Shown: positions 36,599 through 47,178, counted from the first letter of the stretch. The stretch is DNA of 64,000 bases from Distichodus sexfasciatus (GCA_032718565.1 JAVGVS010000629.1:62001-126000); one strand, 5' to 3'. Made by a program: numbers and translations. The notes: generated from the sequence alone by a model not told the origin.

Positions 36599-37055
36599 TA
36601 CAGTACTGTGCAAAAGTTTTAGGCAGGTGTGGAAAAAATGCTGTAAACAAAGAATGCTTTCAGAAATATAAATAATGATTGTTTATTTTTATCAATTTAC
36701 AAAATGCAAAGTGAGCGAACAAAAGAAAAATCTAAATCAAATCAATATTTGGTGTTACTACCTTTTGCCTTCAAACCAGCATCGATTCTTATAGGTACAC
36801 TTGCACAAAGTCAGGGATTTTGTTGGATTATAGTCATTATATTATTTTGTAGGATTATAGGATTATAGATCTGTGGTTAGTTCTCCAAGATGTTTGGAAC
36901 AACCTACCAGCTGAGTTCCTTCAAAAACTGTGTGCAAGTGTACCTAGAAGAATAGATGCTGTTTTGAAAGCAAAGGGTGGTCACACCAAATATTGATTTG
37001 ATTTAGATTTCTCTTTTGTTCATTCACTGCATTTTGTTGATTGATGAAAATAAAT
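36599..37055 (+). mobile_element. Tc1-like transposon remnant with internal inverted repeat
   Basis: It begins tacagtactgtgcaaaagtt, a Tc1-like terminal repeat. The piece 36885-36990 encodes a decayed transposase C-terminus (WNNLPAEFLQKLCASVPRRI, then KAKGGHTKY). The segment 36668-36810 is the imperfect inverse of 36928-37054. The outer right repeat is lost where a SINE fragment starts. Confidence 0.8.
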
Positions 37056-37056
37056 G

Positions 37057-37140
37057 TGGTACCTTTACCGGTATGAGGCTTGAACCAATGGCCTTCCTAT
37101 CACATGGCCAACTCCCTAACCGTTACACTACCAACTGCCT
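37057..37140 (-). mobile_element. SINE family A, head fragment
   Basis: Only the inverse of the head and B-box region remains (ggtacctttaccgg to ccaactgcct). It abuts the right side of a Tc1-type element whose outer terminal repeat is missing. Confidence 0.75.
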
Positions 37141-39146
37141 GAGCACTGATCCTTAACTGTCCGATCTCTAATTCCATGCAGCTGGTAATTAATTTTTCCT
37201 TATTTTGATAAAGAGTCTTTAAACAAACTCTCTCTGTGAACTTCCAGCGTTTCAGCCTTACAAAGTCCACGCATGTGTGGAGCAAATCAGGCAGGACCAT
37301 GTCACTTTTCCAAGAGTGTAAAGAAATAAAAGCACCTAGAAATAAAAAAGTAAAGCAAAAAGAAAAATCTGCAAAACAAAAACTGAAAACTGATGACCAG
37401 ATGAGTGTCTAAGTCAGACACAGGGTGTTACATACGAACCGTGCGTGCACAATTTTGCACATTTTAAAGAAAACATTTCAATTTTGACTTATATTGACTT
37501 ATATCAACCGTTGTATTCATTTTTTAAACTTTCTGTTTCCTAAACTAAAATCTGATTTGCCCAAAATATACACGGACCATAGACCAAGTGAAAAAATGCA
37601 AAATACCTACTCAATAAAATAAGAGATGCTTTAGGACATACAAGATCTAAAGTTAGTGTCCCGTCACCCAAAAATGACATCCAAAATATGCACATTTTCT
37701 ATATAAGAAATGTGTTTTATTTTCCCGCAAATAAAACACAGTTTGATTGCACGCAAATAAAATATATATGAAAGTGCATGCAGCAACGTCTCCAACAGTG
37801 TTAAAATAATATCTAAAGTAATTTGCTGATTCTTATTCTTCATCTATCAAACTGTTGTATGTTAATTGTAATGACAATTTGATGCCTTTGCTGAACTATT
37901 TACATATAGTGCATATTTTGTAAACGATGACAATATTCAGATTTCTTACGTGCCTTGTTTTCTATTGGTATCAGTTAGTGTCATTACAACATTGACATGG
38001 TTGCATGTGACTCGGTGCTAGAAAACACTGACTGATTTACAATGATTATCTTTATACGTCGTGCCTATAGATTTGTGTGTTATTGAGTACCATGTTTACT
38101 AAGATTGTAGTGGATGAAACAAGTTAATTAATGTGTATATGAAGTATTTTTGACATACTGACCATAAATGTTTAGGCGTAAAATGTGTGTGGGTATTGTG
38201 TGCTAAATGCATGTCTGGTTGGCGTTTCTGCTTGACTGCATGTTTTTGCTGCTCCTTCAGCAGGTTGAAATCGAATCTTTACGATGTGTCTGTGACTGCA
38301 TGTGTCCGTCAGCCTGTTAGAGACCTTGCATTCGTGTTTGTGTGTGTACTGTATGTATCTGTGCATTCTAGAGATAAGAGTTTACCGTGCCAGAACTGTG
38401 TGTGTATGTGTTGACAGCGATCACAATTTGCGTGCTAGAAGTAGGGTACAGATCATGAATGTCAGGTGTGTGGAGAATGTGTGTGTTGTGTGTGCGTGTG
38501 TGTGCGCGTGTGTGTATGTGTGTTTGCCAAGAGCCAGATGGCAGGCTTGATATTGATTCTTTGTGAAGTGCAGGAATTAGAGGGATCATATTGAATAGCG
38601 CTGCCTGTCGTGCTCTTCATACTTTGTGTGTGAGTGTGTGTAAGAGCGCAAGAGTATGCCTGATCATATCAGATTTCTCTGCCTGTCTTCCACACTAATG
38701 CACAACCAATAACAGAGGTCAACACACAGTCAAGGCTCTAGACCACTGCTAATGGAAAATCACTCACACACACACACACGATAAATGAGAGAAAGAGCGA
38801 ACAGAAAGCCGGAAAGCTATAAGCAAATGCACACATGCTTCTCATATACACACAAACACACACATACACATATACACAATCCTATGCAAATAAGCCAACA
38901 AGGACCAAAGTGGTTTTAAAGCAGTGTGGAGTGGTTTTTAGGAAAAGTAAGTATGAGTGAAGAAAGAAAGAAGAAAGACAAAAAGGATAGAAGAGAGAGA
39001 AGGTGTAAAAAGTGTTTTAAAAAAAGTGAAATCAGAATAAAAAGAGGCTGACATTGGGTTCAAATTGCTACACTGAAAGGGGAAAGTAGGAGGTGCCCAA
39101 GTAGAAAAGTTACAGAACATGAAATCTCAACTACATATCTGTAACT
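37141..39146. other. No gene seen
   Basis: A/T-rich unique sequence, becoming TG/CA-rich from 38.3 to 38.9 kb; open frames there are repeat-driven. Confidence 0.55.
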
Positions 39147-39512
39147 GGGCGGCTTGGTGGCACAGTGGTAAACGCTGCCGCCTCACAGTGAGAAGGTCCT
39201 GGGTTCGGTCCCCGGGTGGGCCGTAGGGCTTCTCTGTGTGGAGTTTGGATGCTCTCACCTTGTTTGTATGGGGGGTATGGTTGGTTTTCTGCCAGGGGGG
39301 TTTCCTCCCACAGTCCAAAAGCATGCAGTATAAGTTAACTGTGACTCTAAATTGGCCCTGTAAAGTGTGAATGGGAGTGTGGTTGGGTGAGTGTGTGTCC
39401 CCTATGGTGTGTTGGCGCCTGCCCAGGGTTGATCCCCGCCTTGTGCCCGTAGTTCCCAGGATAGGCTCGGGGACCCCGGTTGGGATTAAGCGGTTCGGAT
39501 AATGAATGAATG
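39147..39512 (+). mobile_element. SINE family B (tRNA head, GAAT-repeat tail), full length
   Basis: It begins gggcggcttggtggcacagt, with an A box, a B box (gggttcggtccc), the characteristic middle ctgtgtggagtttgg and tttcctcccacagtccaaaa, then ggcgcctgcccaggg, and ends gcggttcggataatgaatga. Near-identical words (tctgtaact left, tctgcaact right) look like the target duplication. The layout fits LINE-mobilised fish SINEs of the Mermaid type, but I am not sure of the family name. Confidence 0.8.
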
Positions 39513-41201
39513 TCTGCAACTGATGTTAAAGATACTTCAATTGAAATCCAAAGTATTCTTCTCAAAAACTACTCTACTATTAAAAGTACAGTATTAGTTA
39601 CTTTTTAACTTGAAGTAGTGGTGTCATGTCCTGGTTAAGAAGTCTTATGGCCTAAGTCTCTCTGTTGTGGCTATAATAAAGCCTCTGCTTGATTGTAGAA
39701 GCTCAAACAGACAGTTACAGGGGTGTGGCGAGACTCTGATGAGCCTGATCTCCTGGTGTAAATTTCAATGGTTTTGGCTGATTTTCATCACGGCAGTTAC
39801 ACTGACACGGTAGTGAAATGTTGTTGTTCTATGAGTCTTGTTCTGCTGCGAGTCTGCACTATGACCTCATCACTGACCAGAAGTATTTGAATAGTCACAT
39901 ACACACTCTGGTGAAATAATCCCTACTGAAGTCAGCATATGCACAGACGACTGTGACTCAGGGAACGATAAACGAGGGAGCTCCTACCAGCAGCCGCCTA
40001 AAAATATCCCCACCAGGCGAGATGGAAGAAGTGCTCCTACACTTGACCTTCATAAACCCAAACACATGTATATCATGTACATTTGCCTGCTGTTGGATTT
40101 CAAATAGCATCAAATCAATATTTTGTTTTAAATGTGAAACTAACACAAACTATTACTGTGAGATAAGTCATGAGATGTTTGTGCTAATGAACACTTTGAG
40201 TGAGTGAGTGAGTGAGTGAGTGATTGTAATTGTGCACAGCACACAGTGCACCACAACGAAAAGTGACCCATCTTTAAAGGAGCAGTGGGCAGCTAATATG
40301 GGCCGTGCCCTGGGAGCAGTGCTTGGGGATGGTGCCTTGCTCCTGAGTACCTCAGTTGTACCTTTACCAGTCCTGGGAATTCAAGTATTCAAGTATTCAA
40401 GTATCTGTGCATCCCCTGGTGGCTAGGTGGAGGTTAGTTTGAATAAAGAATGGATTTAGTGAGATAATGTGATTCTCATAAGCAAAGTAAAGAGGATGAT
40501 GCCCAGTCTCCACTAATTAAAACAACAACGGGTCATGGGGTATTTGGTTAATTAGCGAGCTGTTACAAAATCCAGACAATACACCATCATCACCATCATC
40601 CTCATTATCATCATTCTGGGAGAACTTACATAAAGGTTACAATTAACATGGAAAAGGCCCATTAGAATGCACTAAAATGACACACAACTTGTTTTTCATG
40701 CATCACAGGAATATGTTTGGTGACCCTTTTTAATCACAATGTGATGTCAAAAAGTGTGATGAAAAAAGAATCCAGATCATTTCGAGTGTGTTTGAGATCA
40801 TTGTGGAACATTTGAGATCATTTCAAAATTATGCAACAAATTGTCCATAGAGAGGAGATACAGAAAGGGAGAAAGAGATGTAACTAGTAAGGTCAGCTTC
40901 TGTCTGTCTCTTTTTCACTTTCTAACTCAAGCAGACATCATTAGACCTCAGAGCCTCATTAACGGTGGACCCTCTGAGCCTGTCTGTCTGCCTCTGTGTG
41001 TGTGTTGGCATGAGAATGTGGGTGTCTGTAGAGGTGCCATGTCTCTTGTCTCTATGCACATTGTGCCTGTGAGTTACTTATTTTTCATAGTTTGTGTGTA
41101 TGTTCATGTGTGTGTTTGTGATAGTATTAACATTACGTATTATGTAGATAGATTCTATGAAAGTGTAGAACATCAGTGTGTGATGTGATTATACATAACG
41201 A
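39513..41201. other. No gene seen outside one SINE
   Basis: Unique sequence with a GAGT array (40199-40222) and a TG-rich stretch (41.0-41.1 kb). Confidence 0.55.
40221..40382 (-). mobile_element. SINE family A, head-truncated
   Basis: The inverse tail and body are present up to cctttaccagtcctggg. The tRNA-like head is replaced by a short repeated sequence (attcaagt units). A GAGT tetranucleotide array (40199-40222) lies directly at the tail side. Confidence 0.75.
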
Positions 41202-41249
41202 CATTGTTGGGAGTAGCTAGCTAAAATTAGCTGAAGTTAACATTTTTCC

Positions 41250-41346
41250 CTGGAACAACTTTAGGTAAAGCGTCTTGCTCAGGAACCCAGTGGTGAATTC
41301 AAACCCACTACCTCCTGAAGTGAGCTTTCTACCATTAAACTAGCAT
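41250..41346 (-). mobile_element. V-SINE-like fragment
   Basis: The sequence resembles the middle and head of the 51.1-kb copy in the same orientation (cgtcttgctcaggaaccca, then gaattcaaacccac, then taccattaaactagca). It is strongly decayed. Confidence 0.6.
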
Positions 41347-41547
41347 TATTTTTCTCTCTTTAAAGACTTGACTGAGGTGGTATCTGACAGGCTAACAAGG
41401 TTCAATCTTATTGCATTTTAGCATGGTTTTGGCAGCTGCGAGATGGAGTTGGAGGATGGAGTTCACCATGGCGAGGATGTAAGCAAGAATCTGTGGCTGT
41501 GAAATAGCTTGGATGTAGTTATATGTACGTATGTGGTGTGATATTTA

Positions 41548-41558
41548 TTCGATAATAT
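41548..41558. repeat. Target-site duplication of Rex3, left copy
   Basis: The sequence ttcgataatat lies directly before the GATG-repeat tail and is repeated exactly at 44923-44933. Confidence 0.9.
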
Positions 41559-41577
41559 CCATCCATCCATCCATTTG

Positions 41578-44500
41578 CTACCGCTGTTCCGAGTCGGGTC
41601 GCGGGGGCAGCAACCTAAGCAGGGAAACCCAGACTTCCCTCTCACCCGCCACTTCGTCCAGCTCTTCTGGGGGAATCCCAAGGCGTTCCCAGGCCAGCCG
41701 AGAGATATAATCTCTCCAGCGTGTCCTGGGTCTTCCCCGGGGCCTCCTCCCAGTGGGACATGCCCGGAACACCTCCCCAGGGAGGCGTCCAGGAGGCATC
41801 CTAACCAGATGCCCGAGCCACCTCATCTGGCTCCTCTCGATGCGGAGGAGCAGCGGTTCTACTCTGAGTCCCCCTCGAATGGCTGAACTTCTCACCCTAT
41901 CTCTAAGGGAGAGCCCAGCCACCCTACGGAGGAAACTCATTTCGGCCGCTTGTATTCGCGATCTCGTTCTTTCGGTCACTACCCACAACTCATGACCATA
42001 GGTGAGGGTAGGAACGTAGATCGACTGGTAAATTGAGAGCTTTGCCTTCTGGCTCAGCTCCTTCTTCACCATGACAGGCCGGTGCAGCGCCCGCATCACT
42101 GCTGATGCCGCACCGATCCGCCTGTCGATCTCCCGCTCCATCCGTCCCTCACTCGTGAACAAGACCCCGAGATACTTAAACTCCTCCACTTGGGGAAGGA
42201 TCCCCTCCCCGACCCGGAGAGAGCACTCCACCCTTTTCCGGCTGAGGACCATGGCCTCGGATTTGGAGGTGCTGATCTTCATCCCAACCGCTTCACACTC
42301 GGCTGCGAACTGCTCCAGTGAGAGCTGGAGGTCTCGATCTGATGAAGCCAACAGGACCACATCATCTGCAAAAAGCAGAGACCTGATCCTGAGGTCACCA
42401 AACCGGACACCCTCAACGCCCTGGCTGCACCTAGAAATTCTATCCATAAAAGTTATGAACAGAATCGGTGACAAAGGGCAGCCCTGGCGGAGCCCAACCC
42501 TCACTGAGAACGAGTCCGACTTACTGCCGGCAATGCGGACCAAACTCTGACACCGATCGTACAGGGACCGCACAGCCTTTATAAGGCGGCCCGGCACCCC
42601 GTACTCCCGGAGCACTCCCCACAGAACTCCCCGAGGAACACGGTCGAATGCCTTCTCCAGATCCACAAAACACATGTAGACTGGTTGGGCAAACTCCCAT
42701 GCACCCTCCAGGACCCTGCTGAGAGTGTAGAGCTGGTCCACTGTTCCACGGCCAGGACGAAAACTGCACTGCTCCTCCTGAATCCTAGGCTCGACAATCC
42801 GGCGGACCCTCCTCTCCAGGACCCCTGAATAGACCTTACCAGGGAGGCTGAGGAGTGTTATCCCCCTATAGTTGGAACACACCCTCCGGTCCCCTTTCTT
42901 AAAGAGGGGGACCACCACCCCAGTCTGCCAATCCAGAGGCACTGCCCCCGATGTCCATGCGATGCTGCAGATGCGTGTCAGCCAAGACAGCCCTACAACA
43001 TCCAGAGCCTTAAGAAACTCCGGGCGAATCTCATCCACCCCCGGGGCCCGGCCACTGAGGAGTTTTTTAACCACCTCAGCGACCTCTGCCCCCGAGACAG
43101 GAGAGTCCGCCCCCAAGTCCCCAGGCTCTGCTTCCACACTGGAAGGCATGTCGGTAGGATTGAGGAGGTCTTCAAAGTATTCCCTCCACCGACCCACAAT
43201 GTCCCTAGTTGAGGTCAGCAGCACACCATCCCCACCATAAACAGTGTTGATGCTGCACTGCTTTCCCGCCCTAAGACGCCGGATGGTGGACCAGAATCTT
43301 TTCGAAGCCGTCTGGAAGTCGTTCTCCATGGCCTCACCGAACTCCTCCCACACCCGAGTTTTTGCCTCGGCTACCACCGAAGCCGCATTCCGCTTGGCCT
43401 GCCGGTACCTATCAGCTGCTTCTGGAGTCCCACAGGCCAAAAAGGCCCAATAGGACTCCTTCTTCAGCTTGACGGCATCCCTCACCGCCGGTGTCCACCA
43501 GCGGGTTCGGGAATTACCGCCACGACAGGCACCGACCACCTTACGGCCACAGCTTCGGTCAGCTGCCTCAACAATGGAGGCACGGAACATGGCCCATTCG
43601 GACTCAATGTCCCCCGCCTCCCTCGGAACATGGGAGAAGCTCTGCCGGAGGTAGGAGTTGAAGCTCCTTCTGACAGGGGATTCCGCCAGACGTTCCCAAC
43701 AGACCCTCACTATACGCTTGGGCCTGCCAGGCCTGACCAGCTTCCTCCCCCACCAGCGGAGCCAACCCACCACCAGGTGGTGATCAGTTGACAGCTCCGC
43801 CCCTCTCTTCACCCGCGTGTCCAACACATAAGGCCGCAAGTCCGATGACACGACCACAAAGTCGATCATCGAACTGCGGCCTAGGGTGTCCTGGTGCCAA
43901 GTGCACACATGGACACCCTTGTGATTGAACATGGTGTTCATAATGGACAATCCATGGCGAGCACAGAAGTCCAATAACAAAACACCACTCGGGTTCAGGT
44001 CGGGGGGGGCGTTCCTCCCAATCACGCCACCCCAGGTCTCACTGTCATTGCCCACGTGGGCATTGAAGTCCCCCAGCAGAACAAGGGAGTCTCCAGAAGG
44101 AGCGCTCTCCAACACCCCTTCCACAGACTCCAAAAAGGGTGGGTATTCTGAACTGCTGTTTGGCGCATAAGCGCAAACAACAGTCAGCACCCGTCCCCCC
44201 GCCTGAAGGCGAAGGGAGGCTACCCTCTCGTCCACCGGGGTAAACCCCAATGTACAGGCACCCAGCCGGGGGGCAATAAGTATGCCCACACCTGCTCGGC
44301 GCCTCTCCCCGTGGGCAACTCCAGAATGGAAGAGGGTCCAACCCCTCTCAAGGAAACTGGTTCCAGAGCCCAAGCCATGTGTCGAGGTGAGCCCGACTAT
44401 ATCTAGCCCGAACCTCTCAACCTCGCACACCAGCTCAGGCTCCTTCCCCGCCAGCGAGGTGACATTCCATGTCCCAAGAGCCAGCTTCTGTAGCCGAGGA

Positions 44501-44763
44501 TCGGACCGCCAAGGCCCCCGCCTTCGGCCACCGCCCAACTCACACTGCACCCGACCCCTCTGGCCCCTCCTACAGGTGGTGAGCCCATTGGAGGGGAGAC
44601 CCACGTTCCTTCTTCGGGCTGTGCCCGACCAGGCCCCATGGGTACAGGCCTGGCCACCAGGCGCTCGCCATCGAGCCCCACCCCCAGGCCTGGCTCCAGA
44701 GGGGGGCCCCGGTGACCCGCGTCCGGGCGAGGGAAACTGAGGATCATAATTCTTTCTCTTCAT
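41578..44763 (-). CDS. Rex3 ORF: endonuclease/reverse transcriptase, 1061 aa, uninterrupted
   Basis: This is the polyprotein that nicks target DNA and reverse-transcribes the element RNA in place (target-primed reverse transcription). Residues 1-90 are a Gly/Pro/Arg-rich leader. An APE-type endonuclease covers about 93-335, with GTWN (97-100), GDFN (231-234), SMIDFVVV (298-305) and a terminal DHH (327-329). The reverse transcriptase covers about 560-880, with NYRGI (631-635), FVDLEKAFD (699-707, catalytic D701), RQGCPLSP (759-766) and FADD (798-801). The C-terminal part carries RWLGHL (981-986), usual in RTE-like proteins. The chosen ATG is the first after an in-frame TGA about 9 bases upstream. 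Position 127, where APE enzymes often have the catalytic Glu, reads Ser (GLTSTH); I believe this is shared by the Rex3 family, but have not checked. No stop or frameshift is visible. Transcription would start in the leader upstream; no host promoter is evident. Confidence 0.93.
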   Translation of the reverse strand: MKRKNYDPQFPSPGRGSPGPPSGARPGGGARWRAPGGQACTHGAWSGTARRRNVGLPSNGLTTCRRGQRGRVQCELGGGRRRGPWRSDPRLQKLALGTWNVTSLAGKEPELVCEVERFGLDIVGLTSTHGLGSGTSFLERGWTLFHSGVAHGERRRAGVGILIAPRLGACTLGFTPVDERVASLRLQAGGRVLTVVCAYAPNSSSEYPPFLESVEGVLESAPSGDSLVLLGDFNAHVGNDSETWGGVIGRNAPPDLNPSGVLLLDFCARHGLSIMNTMFNHKGVHVCTWHQDTLGRSSMIDFVVVSSDLRPYVLDTRVKRGAELSTDHHLVVGWLRWWGRKLVRPGRPKRIVRVCWERLAESPVRRSFNSYLRQSFSHVPREAGDIESEWAMFRASIVEAADRSCGRKVVGACRGGNSRTRWWTPAVRDAVKLKKESYWAFLACGTPEAADRYRQAKRNAASVVAEAKTRVWEEFGEAMENDFQTASKRFWSTIRRLRAGKQCSINTVYGGDGVLLTSTRDIVGRWREYFEDLLNPTDMPSSVEAEPGDLGADSPVSGAEVAEVVKKLLSGRAPGVDEIRPEFLKALDVVGLSWLTRICSIAWTSGAVPLDWQTGVVVPLFKKGDRRVCSNYRGITLLSLPGKVYSGVLERRVRRIVEPRIQEEQCSFRPGRGTVDQLYTLSRVLEGAWEFAQPVYMCFVDLEKAFDRVPRGVLWGVLREYGVPGRLIKAVRSLYDRCQSLVRIAGSKSDSFSVRVGLRQGCPLSPILFITFMDRISRCSQGVEGVRFGDLRIRSLLFADDVVLLASSDRDLQLSLEQFAAECEAVGMKISTSKSEAMVLSRKRVECSLRVGEGILPQVEEFKYLGVLFTSEGRMEREIDRRIGAASAVMRALHRPVMVKKELSQKAKLSIYQSIYVPTLTYGHELWVVTERTRSRIQAAEMSFLRRVAGLSLRDRVRSSAIRGGLRVEPLLLRIERSQMRWLGHLVRMPPGRLPGEVFRACPTGRRPRGRPRTRWRDYISRLAWERLGIPPEELDEVAGEREVWVSLLRLLPPRPDSEQR

Positions 44764-44922
44764 AAGGGGTCATCTGAGCCGATCTTTGTCTGGTACCTCA
44801 CCCAGGACCTGTTTGCCTTGGGTGACCCTACCAGGGGCATAAAGCCCTGGACAACTTAGCTCCTGGGATCACTGGGACACGCAAACCCCTCCACCACGAT
44901 AAGGTGTCGACTCCAGGAGGAG
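44764..44922 (-). other. Rex3 5' leader with predicted RNA stems
   Basis: This is the 159-base leader of the element, before the ATG on the minus strand. Two self-complementary arrangements are visible: a 7-base segment near the very 5' end (44913-44919) is complementary to 44860-44866, and a hairpin closes CCAGGG with CCCTGG around 44831-44850. Some LINEs carry self-cleaving HDV-like ribozymes at this position; whether this is one is speculation. Confidence 0.55.
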
Positions 44923-44933
44923 TTCGATAATAT
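44923..44933. repeat. Target-site duplication of Rex3, right copy
   Basis: This is an exact copy of 41548-41558 and marks the 5' boundary of the inserted element. Confidence 0.9.
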
Positions 44934-45589
44934 TTACACTAAATTCTCTCCATATAGTTAGCTCATTTTCACGCTAGTGTGTAGCTTGGCTGTAGCTTAG
45001 CTCCTTTTAATCAAAAGTAGCTTCTAGCATCAAAAGCTACAGTTTAAAAGTAGCCTCCCCAAACACTGGCCATCATGCCACGAAAATCAGCAAAGATAAT
45101 GCAACAGATCACTTTATTGTGATCACTTTTAGCCAATTTTCAGACTTGATATTCACCGCATTTAATGTTTGAGCTTCTTATCGTTGGAGCATGCGGCACT
45201 GAGGACGTGCAGCTAACGCGCCATTTCAGACAACAAAAATGTGTGTTGCTGGGTTGAGGTCTGCAAGTAGCCACTTATATAAGCGTGAGAGTCCTTCATT
45301 TATGTGTTCACAGAGTAGAAGCCGCCAATGGCTGTGTCCTCTGTGTGTCCATCCCTCCCTCCCTCCCTCTCTCGGCCTCTTCAAATTTGAGGTGAAGAGT
45401 TGACTTTGAAAACAGCTGGAGGGACAAGGTTAAAATCACTCTCACACACACACGCACATATATGCACACACATTCATCCACACGGAAGGGCGTTTTCTGT
45501 GTGTGGGTGTAAGTTCAAAGTCTTTTATTCTCTTGTTTGGTGTATTTGAATTTATTTTTTTTTGCTAGTGCACTTCAGACATGCAGACA

Positions 45590-46080
45590 AACACTGGGGT
45601 GTGTTGGAGCACCTCTTGCTCCTCCCGGTTCACCAGAGCGTGGGATACACCTTCATACATCCCCAAATCGAATCTTTCTGTGTGAGCGCTCCACCCTCGG
45701 AGGTGAAAAAGAGACTCGTCCTCTCATTCTCGGTTTCGGGGTCAGTCTCATTGCATCTCTCATTAGGCCCTGGCTTCCCCTTGTCGCCATGGAGTCGCCA
45801 TGGAAATGTCGGAACACTTGGGAAACTCTCAGGCTTTAACGAGGCCTCCCTTTTTTGTGGTCATTATGAGCATTCTAATTAAACAATTAAAGGCTGTTTT
45901 GCAAAGAGAAGGGGTCAAGCTGCACAAATTTAGGAGAGGGCCTGAGGTGAGACATTTTGCCAAACAACAATCAAATGTCCGTCACAACAAGGACATGCTG
46001 ATGCAGAAAAGGAAGGAATTAGACACTGAAGCAAACTGCTTCTACTTCTGCTGTTCCAGTTTCCATTTGGATGAATAAAG
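45590..46080. other. CNE candidate
   Basis: The long non-repetitive block includes ccatggagtcgccatggaaa, cattatgagcattctaatta and aacaattaaaggctg. Overlapping plus-strand frames of about 100 codons are open here but show no domain. An AATAAA (46073-46078) closes the block. Confidence 0.4.
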
Positions 46081-46359
46081 GTTTTTGATTCTCATTCTTG
46101 ATTTTTTGACCTTGGTGTTTATTCTGGATTATTCTAACTTTTTACCCCATAATTTGCTCCCATTTTACATCGCCAAGTTTGCACTCTGCATTTTAAACTC
46201 TGCATTTGGGTTCGTCAAATAATCATTACACATTATTAGATATTACAAAATTACAGGTTAGTGAAGATAATTAAGTCTAATTAATAATCTGTAAATTATT
46301 ATTACAGATACAAGTCACTACAGTACTTGAAATATCTTTTATTCAACTGTACTCAAAAG

Positions 46360-46560
46360 TAGAGAAGGCACCGATTTGATACGTGGATTGGATATCGGTC
46401 CAATAATGACTCAAATAGCTGGATTGGCCACCGAGTTCAACTCTCCTGTGGCAAATGGAATGCATCCAACTCGGAGTTCATGTGTTTTTAGCAGATGTGA
46501 TGTAATCTCGTCAACCGAATCTCGTATCCAAAGGCAAAAAGAACGCACCAATAGTACCAC
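46360..46560. mobile_element. MITE, same family as 11.35 kb
   Basis: Ccgatttgatacgtggattg and tccaataatgactcaaatag match 11.35 kb. The following 46432-46530 matches, inversely, 53918-54020 (for example ctcgtcaaccgaatct). Confidence 0.55.
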
Positions 46561-46745
46561 AGTCGCACTTATGGCAACCTATATGAGTATAGAGGAGAAA
46601 GGTAAACCCAGCAGGCCTGTTTTACTATGACTCATATGGTAATGTTCTCTCCCTCTCCCGCTCTCTCTCTCAGGAATCATCTCCTCCACCTACACAGTCA
46701 CGAACTTTCCCAACACAGCACAATTACAACCTGAAGAGGCACTTG

Positions 46746-46747
<2 letters not shown>

Positions 46748-46788
<41 letters not shown>
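46748..46788 (+). repeat. TG microsatellite
   Basis: About 20 tg units. Confidence 0.95.
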
Positions 46789-46789
<1 letters not shown>

Positions 46790-47136
46790 CAGAACATGAG
46801 TGTGAGAGCCGGAGAGTGTTCTAGAGAGTGAAATAGAAAGTCAGAAAAGTCTCTCTGAGAGAGAAGGGCGGTTGACAATAACGGCAGTCGGTACACTGCT
46901 AATGCCAATGCCCTCAATTAACCTGGGGTGGAGCAAGTGGGGAGCTTCTAGGATTGGTTTGTTGAAAATAAACAACCTCATCCACAACTGCGGTACCCAT
47001 GAGTGTGCACTTCAATCATACTTATAAATAGGGTCCTAAAGCTTCACCACTGAACGGTTGAACGGCAGCTGTTGATTCAAGTCGAGCTTTACAGGTGTGG
47101 AGAACAGATGCGGGGCTCGAAGTACTGATGGACATC

Positions 47137-47178
47137 GCTCTGGATAAGAGTGTTGCAAATGTAAAAATAAATGTAAAT
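47137..47178 (+). mobile_element. V-SINE-like 3' tail
   Basis: The stretch catcgctctggataagagtg, followed by an A/T-rich tail with repeated aaatgta words, matches the inverse of the right-hand part of the 51.1-kb SINE. Confidence 0.6.

Larger units (their letters stand above)
41559..44922 (-). mobile_element. Rex3: Full-length Rex3 non-LTR retrotransposon (RTE clade)
   Basis: On the minus strand the element runs from a 5' leader (from about 44922) through one long reading frame to a tail of GATG-type tetranucleotide repeats (41559-41575), as is typical of Rex3. The 11-bp sequence ttcgataatat flanks it on both sides (41548-41558 and 44923-44933), a perfect target-site duplication. The binding sites of the widely used fish Rex3 RT primers, as I recall them, are present at 42466-42486 and 42911-42930 and would give a product of about 465 bp. 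Together these identify Rex3 rather than another RTE. The intact frame and perfect duplication point to a recent insertion. It interrupts an older AGTGTTGGGGAGTAGC-type MITE. Confidence 0.95.
41202..45067. mobile_element. Old MITE (GTTGGGAGTAGC ends) split by a V-SINE fragment and Rex3
   Basis: The left end attgttgggagtagctagct lies at 41203 and the inverse end taaaagtagcctccccaaac, then actgg, at 45067. Related ends occur at 48380-48499 and 9572/10737. That the two ends here belong to one element is inferred. Confidence 0.45.

Noticed and set aside
42071..43240. Plus-strand frames of 122-159 codons within Rex3
   Set aside because: They are shadows of the G/C-rich minus-strand retrotransposon frame and have no motifs of their own.
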